From NCBI RefSeq assembly GCF_052030685.1, contig NZ_JBQAJM010000019.1:1-47807 (forward strand): a stretch of DNA of 47,807 nt, written 5' to 3'. The position numbers and the translations under genes are program-made. Each line of letters starts with the position of its first letter. Within the stretch, counting starts at the first letter, position 1. This document shows positions 23,470 to 32,629 of this stretch, one piece after another. The DNA is from Caedibacter sp052030685 (lineage in GTDB: Bacteria; Pseudomonadota; Gammaproteobacteria; Francisellales; Francisellaceae). Below the pieces are notes generated by a model. That model ran no database searches. It was not told where the DNA came from and worked only from the letters and a program-made list of their open reading frames with translations.

Positions 23470-26436
23470 ATGGTGGAAAGTGAGTTAGTATCGTCTGAAC
23501 AATCAATGTGCCCTAATGCACAAACTTGTCAAGGTAATTGCCATAACCAACAGGTTAAAGCATTAGCAAATGCTTGGCAATATGCCCTAATTGGGGCATA
23601 TGCTGCTACTGATTATCAATCACCGACTCAAGATGCTCTGGCGTCCGATTCAGATACATCATTTAAGAAAAATGCCACAGATTATGACAATATGCTAAAG
23701 GCGTCTATGTCGAATCAAACTAGCACATATCAATCAAATATTGACCAGCTAGCTAATGTCGATGCTTTAAAGCAAGGGGCTAGTGATCAGCAAGCGCAGT
23801 TATATGCATTCAAAGATAATGCTAACTTGAGTGAGCCTGCTCTTCCTGATCTAAGTAGCGCAGGATCACCTGCGCAAATACAGATGATGATGGCAAGTAG
23901 CAATCTCAATGCACTCAATAACTACAAAGGCGCCATTGAGAATTGTCCAGATGATATGCTCGCTGAGCAATTAAATGCACAAAATAATATGGGTTTAAAT
24001 CAAGAGGCACTTGTACAGCAATATAATAGCGCATTACAGCAAAGTATTGCAGGGCATGCGCAAGCGTCGCGTTTCCCACAGGCAAATCAATTTATGTTGT
24101 TGCAACAAAGCTATACATCAGCAGTTAGTAGCTTGATGCCCTTTGCACGTAGTCACTCTGCATTAAATGCAAATATTGGTGATTTTCAACAACGTATGAA
24201 TGATACCTCTAACGCGTTGATGCAGTTGTATGCGATGCATAATAGTGCTCAGTCAAGTCAAGCAGATATAAATGCTCAGATGACAAAGGTGCAAATGGCG
24301 ATAGCAAATACACAAGCAAGCTTTAGTCAACTCAATGCGACCTGTCAAAATAATAATTTATACCAACAGTCATTGCAAACGGAAGCAGGTATCTATCGTG
24401 CGCATATTGAAGCCACTCAAGTTAACTATCAGCTTTCGCAGGTCAAGCAAGAATCATCTAGCGCAACCACCATAGCAAATGACGACGATTTGCAGCAGCG
24501 AATAAGCTATATATCGACGCAAACGCAACACATAAGTCGTCAATATTGGGCGGCACAGTCAGCAGATGCTGCAACGCAATATCAACCGCTAGCAACACTA
24601 AACAATCAACTTCAGCAACATCAATTATCAGAAGATAGCGTCAACCAACAGATGATAAAAGCATTAAACAATGCGCAAAGTGCAGCTGATATTATTAATG
24701 GTGCCAAAGGTTGCAAAGACTTTGCCAATCGATCAGGAAAATATGCGCAAGCTTTAGACCATTTAAATACTTCTCTAACACAATTAAATATACATGCCGC
24801 GACTATAAGCAATGGTTATCAGCAAAAATTAAATGATCAGTTGATTGAGACAAATGAGCACATGAATGGTTTGCACAATGCGCACGCGCATCAGATTGCC
24901 TCATTGAGTAGTTGCATTAATAACAATAAATCACTGTCGCAAGCACAAGATCATTATGCACAGTCATTAGGTCAATTTAATCAATTGCAAAGTCAAATGA
25001 AGTCACAAGCAATAACAGCTCTTAATGGCTCGCCACAAAACGGTGAGAAAAGGTTAGCACAAATACAAGAATTACAAGACAAAGCGATGTCTGCATATGC
25101 AAAGGCTCAAGCTGACTATGCCAAGCTTAAGGCAGCATATTTAGAAAAGCTTGCTGATATTCAAGCTGCAGCACAGAAAATGCAAAGTATATTAAATAGT
25201 AAGCTAAATGCAGCTAATGCGATGACACAAAATCTATCTAATCAAGTGTCGCAAACTTTCTGTAATGTCAATCCAATGGCTTCACTCAGTCAATCAGCGC
25301 CTATTAATGAGATAGCAACGTTACAACCAAGCACATTCAAGAAACTCAATCAGCTCAACACAGAGTTAATAAAAGCACAACAGAATATGAGTGGGCTTAC
25401 AAGTCAAAGTCGTTCGGCACAGTTGACACAAAATCTGGCAGTAATCAGTCAATCACAAGCACAAGTAGCTGAGGTACTTAACGATATGCAGCAGCAAGTT
25501 AATAAGCAGATTGCAACGACAAAGCCTAAGCTATGCCCCTTACTATCAACAGGTGTTGATGTGATGCAGTCCAAGGCAGATAATATCAAACAAAGCCTCA
25601 TCCAAGCTCGCATGAATTTTCCAAGTTGTCCACATGCAACAGATCAAATAAATGATGCCTATCAACAAGTTAATCAGTTAAATTTAACATTCCAACAGGC
25701 ATTAAACCCTTCACAAGATCAGGTTGCATTGCCACAAAACTTACTTCAGCTACGTGATAATGCACTTAGTATGCAGGCAAATAGCAATAACCTATTAGCC
25801 AATGGTCAGACTGCTGTGAATACAAGTATCACACTTGATCAACCGATCGCCTTAAATACACAATCTATGGCAACTTTCCCTGCAATGCCAAATGAACAAA
25901 GTCTATTAGCATCAATGCAATTGCCACCCTTACCAGATATTAATAGTTTATTACCAAATAATGTCGTTATTCCACAACTAACAGATATGCTTAATCAGTT
26001 AACAGCAGCTCTAGGGTGTGTGATGAGTGCATTTGCGATACCTAGTGGTAGTGGAGAGAAAATGGTCGCAGTATCCTCCGGAGCTGAGATTCGTTGTATG
26101 ATGGGAGCGGCTCCTTTGCCACTAACCGTGCTTCCCTTTGGTGTGAATCTATCTCCTGGGAAGCCGGCAACTTTACCGATCAATATGATTCCTTTCTTAA
26201 ATGTGAAACCATTTTCACCATGCACAAATCCAGCAAATCCACTAGTGATTGCTTCTTTGGGGGCGCCATCGGCTTGCATGCCATTGACATTGCCATGGTT
26301 CCCTTTAGCAACGATGACTCAAGGTTTAAGCATGCCTTTAGTGCGTCAAAATAGTCAATTGCACTGCGCCTTTACCGCAATGAGTGGCATGGTTACAGTG
26401 GTTAACCCAGGGCAAGATGCCATCGAGGTGGCTTAA
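23470..26436 (+). CDS. PAAR-like (DUF4280) tip protein with very long helical N-terminal extension
   Basis: I start at ATG 23470, because AAAGG ends five bases upstream; GTG 23464 is also open. The 988-residue product has two parts. The C-terminal 124 residues are a DUF4280 PAAR-like domain: GAEIRCMMG, PFSPCTNPANPLVIAS, APSACMPLTLPW and SQLHCAF supply the four conserved Cys positions, with MVTVVNPGQD at the end. Francisella IglG carries the same domain and caps the spike. Residues 1-860 are a Gln/Ala/Asn-rich, almost wholly helical region, probably coiled coil, beginning with a Cys cluster (CPNAQTCQGNCHNQQ). IglG is only 173 residues, so the extension is unusual; it may be a cargo or adaptor region. 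The spike gene follows after 9 bp. Confidence 0.8.
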   Translation: MVESELVSSEQSMCPNAQTCQGNCHNQQVKALANAWQYALIGAYAATDYQSPTQDALASDSDTSFKKNATDYDNMLKASMSNQTSTYQSNIDQLANVDALKQGASDQQAQLYAFKDNANLSEPALPDLSSAGSPAQIQMMMASSNLNALNNYKGAIENCPDDMLAEQLNAQNNMGLNQEALVQQYNSALQQSIAGHAQASRFPQANQFMLLQQSYTSAVSSLMPFARSHSALNANIGDFQQRMNDTSNALMQLYAMHNSAQSSQADINAQMTKVQMAIANTQASFSQLNATCQNNNLYQQSLQTEAGIYRAHIEATQVNYQLSQVKQESSSATTIANDDDLQQRISYISTQTQHISRQYWAAQSADAATQYQPLATLNNQLQQHQLSEDSVNQQMIKALNNAQSAADIINGAKGCKDFANRSGKYAQALDHLNTSLTQLNIHAATISNGYQQKLNDQLIETNEHMNGLHNAHAHQIASLSSCINNNKSLSQAQDHYAQSLGQFNQLQSQMKSQAITALNGSPQNGEKRLAQIQELQDKAMSAYAKAQADYAKLKAAYLEKLADIQAAAQKMQSILNSKLNAANAMTQNLSNQVSQTFCNVNPMASLSQSAPINEIATLQPSTFKKLNQLNTELIKAQQNMSGLTSQSRSAQLTQNLAVISQSQAQVAEVLNDMQQQVNKQIATTKPKLCPLLSTGVDVMQSKADNIKQSLIQARMNFPSCPHATDQINDAYQQVNQLNLTFQQALNPSQDQVALPQNLLQLRDNALSMQANSNNLLANGQTAVNTSITLDQPIALNTQSMATFPAMPNEQSLLASMQLPPLPDINSLLPNNVVIPQLTDMLNQLTAALGCVMSAFAIPSGSGEKMVAVSSGAEIRCMMGAAPLPLTVLPFGVNLSPGKPATLPINMIPFLNVKPFSPCTNPANPLVIASLGAPSACMPLTLPWFPLATMTQGLSMPLVRQNSQLHCAFTAMSGMVTVVNPGQDAIEVA

Positions 26437-26445
26437 GGTAAAAAA

Positions 26446-26886
26446 ATGGCACAATTAAATACAGCAGATATTACCCTTGCTGCGAATACGCCAAGCATTG
26501 CATTGACAACCCAGCTTAAGAATAGTGAGGATCAATATCAATATTGCCTTGATGCCAAAGCAAAGCTATCTAATGAGTCAGTACCACAGGGTACGATTCA
26601 GAAAAAAAGCAAACAAATCACGCTAACTGCCGATGAAACGCTTACAGCTCAAGTGAAAAACACGACATTAAAGCTAAGTAGTGATGAAGCGTTTATTGAA
26701 ATAGGTAGTGCGAAATTTGATATCAAAGACGGTGAGATTTCAATCTGTGTCGGCAGCTCTAAATTAACGATTTCAGAAAGTGGGATCATGATTAAGGCAG
26801 AAAACATTGAGCAGGATGGGCAAAGTATTAGCATGAAGGGTAGTTCGATTAGCGGCAAAGCACCACAGGTTAATTTTGGTTCATAA
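26446..26886 (+). CDS. vgrG: Short VgrG-like beta-helix spike protein
   Basis: This 146-residue protein has short alternating strands typical of the triple-stranded beta-helix at the end of VgrG: KQITLTADETLTAQVKNTTL, AFIEIGSAKFDIKDGEISI, SKLTISESGIMIKAENI and GQSISMKGSSISGKAPQVNF. It has no gp27 or OB-fold part. Francisella VgrG (164 residues) is also only a spike. It probably sits between the VgrG body (28393) and the DUF4280 tip. A clear AAGG site is upstream. Confidence 0.75.
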   Translation: MAQLNTADITLAANTPSIALTTQLKNSEDQYQYCLDAKAKLSNESVPQGTIQKKSKQITLTADETLTAQVKNTTLKLSSDEAFIEIGSAKFDIKDGEISICVGSSKLTISESGIMIKAENIEQDGQSISMKGSSISGKAPQVNFGS

Positions 26887-26925
26887 CTATACTCCATTAA
26901 GTAAAACTAGAGGATAATATTAACT

Positions 26926-28302
26926 ATGTATGATCATGAATTATATCAGCTGAAGACATTATTACGTTCATCTTTAATTCCACACAGTGATGGTGTTACG
27001 CATGGTGCTGAGTATACGCGGGAAGTAATGAAAACGATAGATTTCTTACTTGATAAGAGCCTTGCTGTTAATTTACAGTCAATTGAAAATGAAATAGCAG
27101 CAATGCACACACGCTATACAGAAGAGATGGGGCACGGTAAAGGTGTATTGAGAAATGAGCCTTATTTTCATGTTGTTAGATCTCATCTTGATAGAATGCA
27201 ACAACGTGATGTGATTAGCTGTGCTGAGAAAAAACACTATCAAACATTACCTGGAGTACAAATATTCCATCATATTTGGGTTGGAGGTTACCTTGATGAA
27301 ACAAGACTGAAATCGGCAGTTTGTGCTGATATTGCTTGTGCAAAAAAGCTTGGGTGGTATCGCCAAGCACCCATTAAAATTTGCCTATGGGTTGATAAAG
27401 GGGAATCTAGTTATAATTCATTGAACTTCATTCAATCTCTTATAGGTGCAAACCAAGGTTATATTGAATTTGAAGTGAAAAAAATTGATTATTTAGCCAT
27501 TTTGCCTCGTTCTCTTTATTCCATTTATGATGAGCTAGAACGAAGACATGCATATGCATATTTAACTGATTTGCTTCGTTTTTTTATTTTGCAAGCTTAT
27601 GGTGGTTTTTATATGGATTTCTCATTCCACATAAGCAATCAACGTGATCCAACCATCATTAAAATGACTGCTGATACCTTTAGGTGTGCTGCTTATGCCG
27701 GACAAAGTATAAGTTTAGGTGGGTTAGCAAATACCGGTGATGATATGTTTTCAAATGCTCGCATGTCGCAAGTTGGCGATGCGGGTGCTGATAATCTAAT
27801 GTTTGGCAGAGTGCAAAATTTAGATAGCCATGTGATGTATGCAGGTCGAGCAAATCATCCTATTGTTGTAAAAATTTGTGAGCTTTTAAATAAGATCTTT
27901 ATTGGTGTGAAATCAACGTCGGGTTCTAGTCATTTCTCTCGATGGTTCGATGCAAAAAGAGCTGTAGCCGTTAAAGAAGGACTTGGTTCTATTGTCCATC
28001 CTCAGGATAATAATCGATCTATACTAGGGACAATTACCAATGTTTTTCCTATGCAGTTTGCATTATATCTTTGTGGTGGGCTATCACTGGATCAAAATTA
28101 TGCTTCTATGCGATCACAAATGTCCTTTCTTGAGATTAGATCTGAGCATCAATTTGTTTGCGATGAGTCAAAAGGAGGATACTTTAAAGGGCTGGGGGTT
28201 TGCAGAAGCTCAGGTACCGATAGTTGGCGTAAAGCAACTATCCATGACTTGACCGAGCACAGAAGGTCTCGTTCTGCACCACCAAGAAGATTCAAAAGAT
28301 AA
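26926..28302 (+). CDS. Second glycosyltransferase-like candidate effector
   Basis: This 458-residue protein has a glycosyltransferase core of the TcdA/TcdB-like sugar-binding (Gly_transf_sug) type: VQIFHHIWVGGYLDETRL (111-128) starts it and KICLWVDKGESSYNSL is the LWtD-type block. AYLTDLLRFFILQAYGGFYM followed by DFS (D231-S233) is the DLLR...GGxYxDxD block. As in the protein at 5077, the second Asp of DxD is missing. A helical N-terminal 100 residues precede the core, and the tail RRSRSAPPRRFKR is basic with an APP. There is no signal peptide. The gene lies between the two VgrG pieces, a typical cargo position. AGAGGA upstream serves the ATG. Confidence 0.6.
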   Translation: MYDHELYQLKTLLRSSLIPHSDGVTHGAEYTREVMKTIDFLLDKSLAVNLQSIENEIAAMHTRYTEEMGHGKGVLRNEPYFHVVRSHLDRMQQRDVISCAEKKHYQTLPGVQIFHHIWVGGYLDETRLKSAVCADIACAKKLGWYRQAPIKICLWVDKGESSYNSLNFIQSLIGANQGYIEFEVKKIDYLAILPRSLYSIYDELERRHAYAYLTDLLRFFILQAYGGFYMDFSFHISNQRDPTIIKMTADTFRCAAYAGQSISLGGLANTGDDMFSNARMSQVGDAGADNLMFGRVQNLDSHVMYAGRANHPIVVKICELLNKIFIGVKSTSGSSHFSRWFDAKRAVAVKEGLGSIVHPQDNNRSILGTITNVFPMQFALYLCGGLSLDQNYASMRSQMSFLEIRSEHQFVCDESKGGYFKGLGVCRSSGTDSWRKATIHDLTEHRRSRSAPPRRFKR

Positions 28303-28315
28303 AGTGATACTGCCA

Positions 28316-28337
28316 GGCCATATTGGCTATGGTTTTT
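28316..28337 (+). terminator. Short hairpin with T-run after the second glycosyltransferase
   Basis: GGCCA-TAT-TGGCT (last pair G-T) is followed by ATGG and TTTTT (28333-28337), 13 bp after the stop. The stem is short, but the T-run makes a terminator plausible. It has the same core as the hairpin after the tssF-like gene. Confidence 0.5.
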
Positions 28338-28392
28338 CCCCTTAAGAAAGATATATTGAATTTAGGATAGATTAATAAATCGGTTTAAACAA

Positions 28393-30306
28393 ATGGCACC
28401 TTTTGATACTCAATTACTGCAAATTCAATTGATTCCATTGGATAAAAGCAATAAACCACAACCAGATAAAATACTTGAGATCAACGGCTCTTTTATTCAT
28501 CAATTTTCATTAGATTTGCAAGTAGGTGGCTTTAATGGAGAGTTGATGTTTATTCCTTTGGAGTATGATAAAACGCTGCTTAATACAGTCAAAGATTTGA
28601 TGAGTAAAGAGGCGGTTAAGATAAATATATTGATTCAGCAAAAATTAAATGTTGATAGCCAAAGCAATCAAGTAGAACAGCTTATTTTAAGCGGTTATTT
28701 AACAGAGTATGAACCGTTAACCATGGAGTATTTGGATTTTAATAGTCAAATAGATGCCAAAACTAAAAAACCTGTGATTACATCTATGCGTCAGCGCATA
28801 ACACTAAAGTTTACTGATCCATTGCAGTATTGGTTAAAGCAATCAAGTAAACGCATGGGATTTAAGGATAAAAGTTATAGTGATGTCATCACCGATATCA
28901 TGTCACCATTTAAAGCATTTTGCACCTTGACAGTAGATGGGAAGCTCGCAAATTACCAAACAAAAAGGCGAGTTATTATCCCTTGTGTGCATGGAAAGGA
29001 TATAAGCCATTATGAATATCTAGCATTTATTGTTGCGCATTATGGTGGTGTGTTAGCCCTTGATTATCAGGCGATGCAGGAGAAAAAACCAAGTGTGGTG
29101 CTATCGGAAAAATCCGATGGTAGTGTGATTAGTTGGCCTACAATAGAGGTGCCAAAATATCAAATAAAAGCAATCGCAGCAGATGGAGAATCTAAATCTA
29201 AGGTAAGTCTGGTTTTTAGTGATTGGCAGCAGTTGGTTAATATTAATCTTGAAAATATCACAAAGTCACAAACAGCAGATCAGATGATCAATACGTTTCC
29301 TGACCTGGTGAAAAGTTATCCTGAGAGTGCTGAAGACAAGCCAATATGCATTGCAAATAGGCGTATATCATATGCAGTTGAAGATGATGCTAAAAAACAA
29401 GCAAGCCAGCAATTAAAGTTTGAGAGTGCTCAAAAATCACCATTGCAACGATTAATGATGCAGTTTGATGTGTTACCAAGCTTTACGGGTCGAATATTTC
29501 CACTTGACCACATGGATTTGAATTTACCATTAGCTGATGGTGAGAGCTTAAATTTATTTGGTGATAAATTTGCTCAAATGTATTCATTTAAATTGATGAT
29601 GAGTCTTCATCAAGCAAACAATGAGGGTGTGTGCCTTGGCAAGATGAAAGCCACAGATCTTAAAAGATATTATTCAGCAACACATAGGATTGTTTCAGAA
29701 TATGTGTTTGTTGATCCTAAGGAGCAAAACCTTGCATTTACGCCCAAAGTGAGAGATATGCCATTAATAACGACCGAGGGCGTTATTGTCGGCAGCTCAG
29801 ATGCAAATCAACAGCAAAGTAACAAATCAGCACAATATTTATATGTAGTTGATAAAAATAAAAACCCAGCAATTGACGGTGTGACCTTAGATCAATTAGC
29901 AAAAGATGAGCTATGTTATTGGGTTAAATTACCTGAGTTTAACAATCTACTGATACAGGTTCCCGTTAGTGGCTATATCACACATGCTCAATATCATTTG
30001 CCATTGAAAGTAGGTACAAGAGTGATGCTTGAGTGTCACCCTGAATGTGTGATGCTTGATGGTATTATTGCAACGAAAATTATAAAGCCCATTGAGGCAT
30101 CAACTCAGCTTGAGTCTTTGTTTTGGGGTGCCGATCAGGAAATGTCGCTCCAAGCAAGTAGTGATAAGACGGGTAAAAATCAAAAGCTCAATATGGGGAT
30201 AGATTTAGGTGAGAATAATGACAAATCAAACTATAGCATTGAATTTGACGCACAAGCCAATACCACTAAGATTAGTGCAACAAGTGCAGGCGAGTCAGAG
30301 AATTAA
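28393..30306 (+). CDS. VgrG body (gp27/gp5 OB-fold) without spike
   Basis: This 637-residue protein follows the VgrG plan without its beta-helix. The first 400 residues resemble the gp27-like base: strands, then VIIPCVHGKDISHYEYLAFI and AHYGGVLALDY, and RRISYAV. Residues about 455-560 resemble the gp5 OB fold: DMPLITTEGVIVGSSD, ELCYWVKLPEFNNLLIQVPV and LPLKVGTRVMLECHPECVML with DGIIATKI, similar to the 'GtkVlv.f..gd...p.i.G' strand. A low-complexity tail of about 75 residues follows. It would sit on the Hcp tube and carry the separate spike protein (26446). The ribosome binding site is weak. The gene is the island's last and converges on malic enzyme 6 bp away. Confidence 0.65.
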   Translation: MAPFDTQLLQIQLIPLDKSNKPQPDKILEINGSFIHQFSLDLQVGGFNGELMFIPLEYDKTLLNTVKDLMSKEAVKINILIQQKLNVDSQSNQVEQLILSGYLTEYEPLTMEYLDFNSQIDAKTKKPVITSMRQRITLKFTDPLQYWLKQSSKRMGFKDKSYSDVITDIMSPFKAFCTLTVDGKLANYQTKRRVIIPCVHGKDISHYEYLAFIVAHYGGVLALDYQAMQEKKPSVVLSEKSDGSVISWPTIEVPKYQIKAIAADGESKSKVSLVFSDWQQLVNINLENITKSQTADQMINTFPDLVKSYPESAEDKPICIANRRISYAVEDDAKKQASQQLKFESAQKSPLQRLMMQFDVLPSFTGRIFPLDHMDLNLPLADGESLNLFGDKFAQMYSFKLMMSLHQANNEGVCLGKMKATDLKRYYSATHRIVSEYVFVDPKEQNLAFTPKVRDMPLITTEGVIVGSSDANQQQSNKSAQYLYVVDKNKNPAIDGVTLDQLAKDELCYWVKLPEFNNLLIQVPVSGYITHAQYHLPLKVGTRVMLECHPECVMLDGIIATKIIKPIEASTQLESLFWGADQEMSLQASSDKTGKNQKLNMGIDLGENNDKSNYSIEFDAQANTTKISATSAGESEN

Positions 30307-30312
30307 GATATT

Positions 30313-32025
30313 TTATTGTTTTTTTAGTGGGTAATAATCCGGTATCCATTGTGCGCTGTTGACGAGTTTATCGACATCAGTTTCTTTGGCTTTGATGCTT
30401 GATAAGCCTTCTTTAATCGCTTGTTTAGCAACGGCGATAGCTACCGCCTTACTAACAATAGTTGCATCATGAATAGGTGGCAACACGGGATTGTCAACGG
30501 ATTGATGCAGTGGTGAGAAGCTCGCTAGTGTTTGGCTGGCAACACGAATCATGCCATCAGACATCTTAGTTGCTTTAACAGCAATGGCACCTAGTCCAAG
30601 TCCTGGGAAGATAAAGGCATTGTTGCCTTGAGATATCTGGTAAGTCTTTCCTTGATAAATAACAGGTTCAAATGGACTGCCTGCGGCAATAATAGCTTTG
30701 GCATTGGTCCAGTTGATAAGATCTTCAGGTGTTGCTTCACAGTGTGAGTTTGGATTGGATAATGGCATGATAATTGGGCGTTCAATATTTTGTGCCATGG
30801 TGGTGACAATCGGTTTGTTAAAAGCCCCTTTAACCGTTGAGCATCCGATTAAAATCGTGGCTCTAGCATTTTGCACGACTTCAAGCAGTGAAATGTTTTG
30901 AGGATTGTTGATATTCCAGTTTTTAAGTTGCTTTCTTGATTTGGCATAGGGCTTTTGAAAGTCTGGTAAATCTGGCATATCATCAATAACCAGACCGAAT
31001 CGATCAATAATATAAAAGCGATCCAAAGCCTGTTTTCTTGTCATGCCACTGGCAATAAATGCATCAAGAATCTGATCCATAATGCCGCAGCCTGCGGTGC
31101 CGGCACCAAACATGACCACTTTATGATCCGTGAATTTAGTTTGGGTGGCTTTGATGGCTGAAATCACATTAGCAGTAGCAACAATGCCTGTGCCTTGCAT
31201 ATCATCATTAAATGTACAAAGTTGATCGCGATAAGTCTCTAAAATCGCTCGGGCATGATTCCGACCGAAATCCTCCCAGTGCAAATAGACATTGGGAAAG
31301 TGGCTTTTAACACTGCTGACAAATTTCTCGATAAATTGATCATACTTTTTGCCGCTAATACGTGGATGGCGCGCACCAAGATACATCGGATCATCCAGTA
31401 GCTTTTGGTTGTTAGTGCCAACATCAAGTTGTACAGGGAGAACATTGGCAGGGTTAATACCGGCACAAATAATATAAACCATCAGTTTGCCAATGCTAAT
31501 ATCCATGCCACCAATGCCCCAATCGCCAATACCAAGTACAGCCTCGCCATCGGTAACGATAATAAAATCAATCTGTTGCTTTTTGGCAATATTACCAAGG
31601 ATCTTATCTATTTGTTTTTGCTCATCATAGGCAAGGTAAACACCAGCAGGACGCCTGAATTCGCTAGAGTATTGCTCAACAGCATCGCCAACCGTTGGTG
31701 TATATACAATTGGCAGTACTTCATCAATATGCTGCGAGCAAAATTTATAAAAGAGTGTCGTGTTGCTATCATGCAGGGTGTTTAGGAAAATATTTTTTTG
31801 AATATTGTCATTTTTTTCCTGAAACTGACGATAGACGCGCATCAGTTGTGAGGATAGGCTTTCAACTTGAATTGGCAGTTTGCCGTGTAAATCAAATGCA
31901 TCACGCTCTTCCTTACTAAAGGCGGTGCCTTTGTTTAACAGTGGGTTATCCATGAGTGCATGCGCGGACAGTGATGTTTGAATCTCTTGTGTTTGCCCAT
32001 CTTTATTGGTGATAACTTTAAACAT
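30313..32025 (-). CDS. NAD-dependent malic enzyme
   Basis: The 570-residue product has the malic enzyme signatures: LPIVYTPTVGDAVEQYS with RRPAGVYLAYDE, DGEAVLGIGDWGIGGMDISI, HWEDFGRNHARAI with FNDDMQGTGIVATA (metal ligands) and the Rossmann VVMFGAGTAGCGI. It oxidatively decarboxylates malate to pyruvate and CO2. The length and motifs match the SfcA/MaeA type. I use ATG 32025, which has AAGGAGC six bases upstream, rather than an in-frame upstream Met that has no site. It is the first housekeeping gene beyond the T6SS island. Confidence 0.95.
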   Translation of the reverse strand: MFKVITNKDGQTQEIQTSLSAHALMDNPLLNKGTAFSKEERDAFDLHGKLPIQVESLSSQLMRVYRQFQEKNDNIQKNIFLNTLHDSNTTLFYKFCSQHIDEVLPIVYTPTVGDAVEQYSSEFRRPAGVYLAYDEQKQIDKILGNIAKKQQIDFIIVTDGEAVLGIGDWGIGGMDISIGKLMVYIICAGINPANVLPVQLDVGTNNQKLLDDPMYLGARHPRISGKKYDQFIEKFVSSVKSHFPNVYLHWEDFGRNHARAILETYRDQLCTFNDDMQGTGIVATANVISAIKATQTKFTDHKVVMFGAGTAGCGIMDQILDAFIASGMTRKQALDRFYIIDRFGLVIDDMPDLPDFQKPYAKSRKQLKNWNINNPQNISLLEVVQNARATILIGCSTVKGAFNKPIVTTMAQNIERPIIMPLSNPNSHCEATPEDLINWTNAKAIIAAGSPFEPVIYQGKTYQISQGNNAFIFPGLGLGAIAVKATKMSDGMIRVASQTLASFSPLHQSVDNPVLPPIHDATIVSKAVAIAVAKQAIKEGLSSIKAKETDVDKLVNSAQWIPDYYPLKKQ

Positions 32026-32066
32026 ATAAGCTCCTTGCTGTTTGATATAATATGGTGACAATCATG

Positions 32067-32094
32067 ATTATAGATCGATAAATGCTAAGCGCAA
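32067..32094 (-). promoter_or_regulatory. Putative malic enzyme promoter
   Basis: On the minus strand a perfect TATAAT (32067-32072) lies 16 nt after TTGCGC (32089-32094). The -10 is 41 bp before the start codon. The -35 matches only the TTG half. Confidence 0.45.
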
Positions 32095-32137
32095 TGTTGG
32101 CAGGCAAAATGAAAAATAATAAAAAGCAGGGTAAGGA

Positions 32138-32620
32138 TTAATGAATACGGAAAGATCTTGTTAATACTTCTTCTATGGGAATAAATCCACCAAAGAGTTC
32201 ATCTTCTTGGTTGGCAATGGTCATTTCAAACACCCATAAGAATTGATCTTCAGTAATGGTGTGCGTGCCAAGGGATATGATTTGTTCAATAATAAATTCA
32301 AGCTCATGTGATTGAATATCGCCTGCTAAGTAAGCTTCAAGCAAGAATCGCAGGCTTTCTGTTGGAATAATCGCCTTTTCTTGTGGTGTAAAGACACGTA
32401 CGGTTTCAGGGTGATAGTCTGCTCTTGGCTCATCATTGAATTTGCTAAAGCGCTCAAGCCAAGCAATTGCTTGTTCAATCGCCTGTGGCGCAAGACCTGC
32501 TTTTTGCAATTCATGCAATATCTCTTGTGAGTTCGTCAATTTGACCATATCACCATCGAAATAGGGCAAATCGCTAAACAGCGACATGAGAACTTGTAGT
32601 ATAGGGGCTTTGTTGTTCAT
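32138..32620 (-). CDS. smg: Smg family protein (DUF494)
   Basis: The 160-residue acidic helical protein fits the Smg/DUF494 family: start PILQVLMSLFSDL, middle AWLERFSKFND, VRVFTPQEKAIIPTESLRFL with an aliphatic helix, and VFEMTIANQEDEL near the end. The gene sits directly after dprA, its usual neighbour. Its biochemical function is not known. Confidence 0.92.
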   Translation of the reverse strand: MNNKAPILQVLMSLFSDLPYFDGDMVKLTNSQEILHELQKAGLAPQAIEQAIAWLERFSKFNDEPRADYHPETVRVFTPQEKAIIPTESLRFLLEAYLAGDIQSHELEFIIEQIISLGTHTITEDQFLWVFEMTIANQEDELFGGFIPIEEVLTRSFRIH

Positions 32621-32629
32621 GTTACCTTA

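Noticed and set aside
25995..26279. A frame opposite the DUF4280 domain
   Set aside because: Antisense to a strongly patterned domain; no start signal.
18395..30306. A search for tssE or clpV in the second T6SS block
   Set aside because: No protein with the gp25-like or AAA+ double-Walker pattern is present in any gene of the window.
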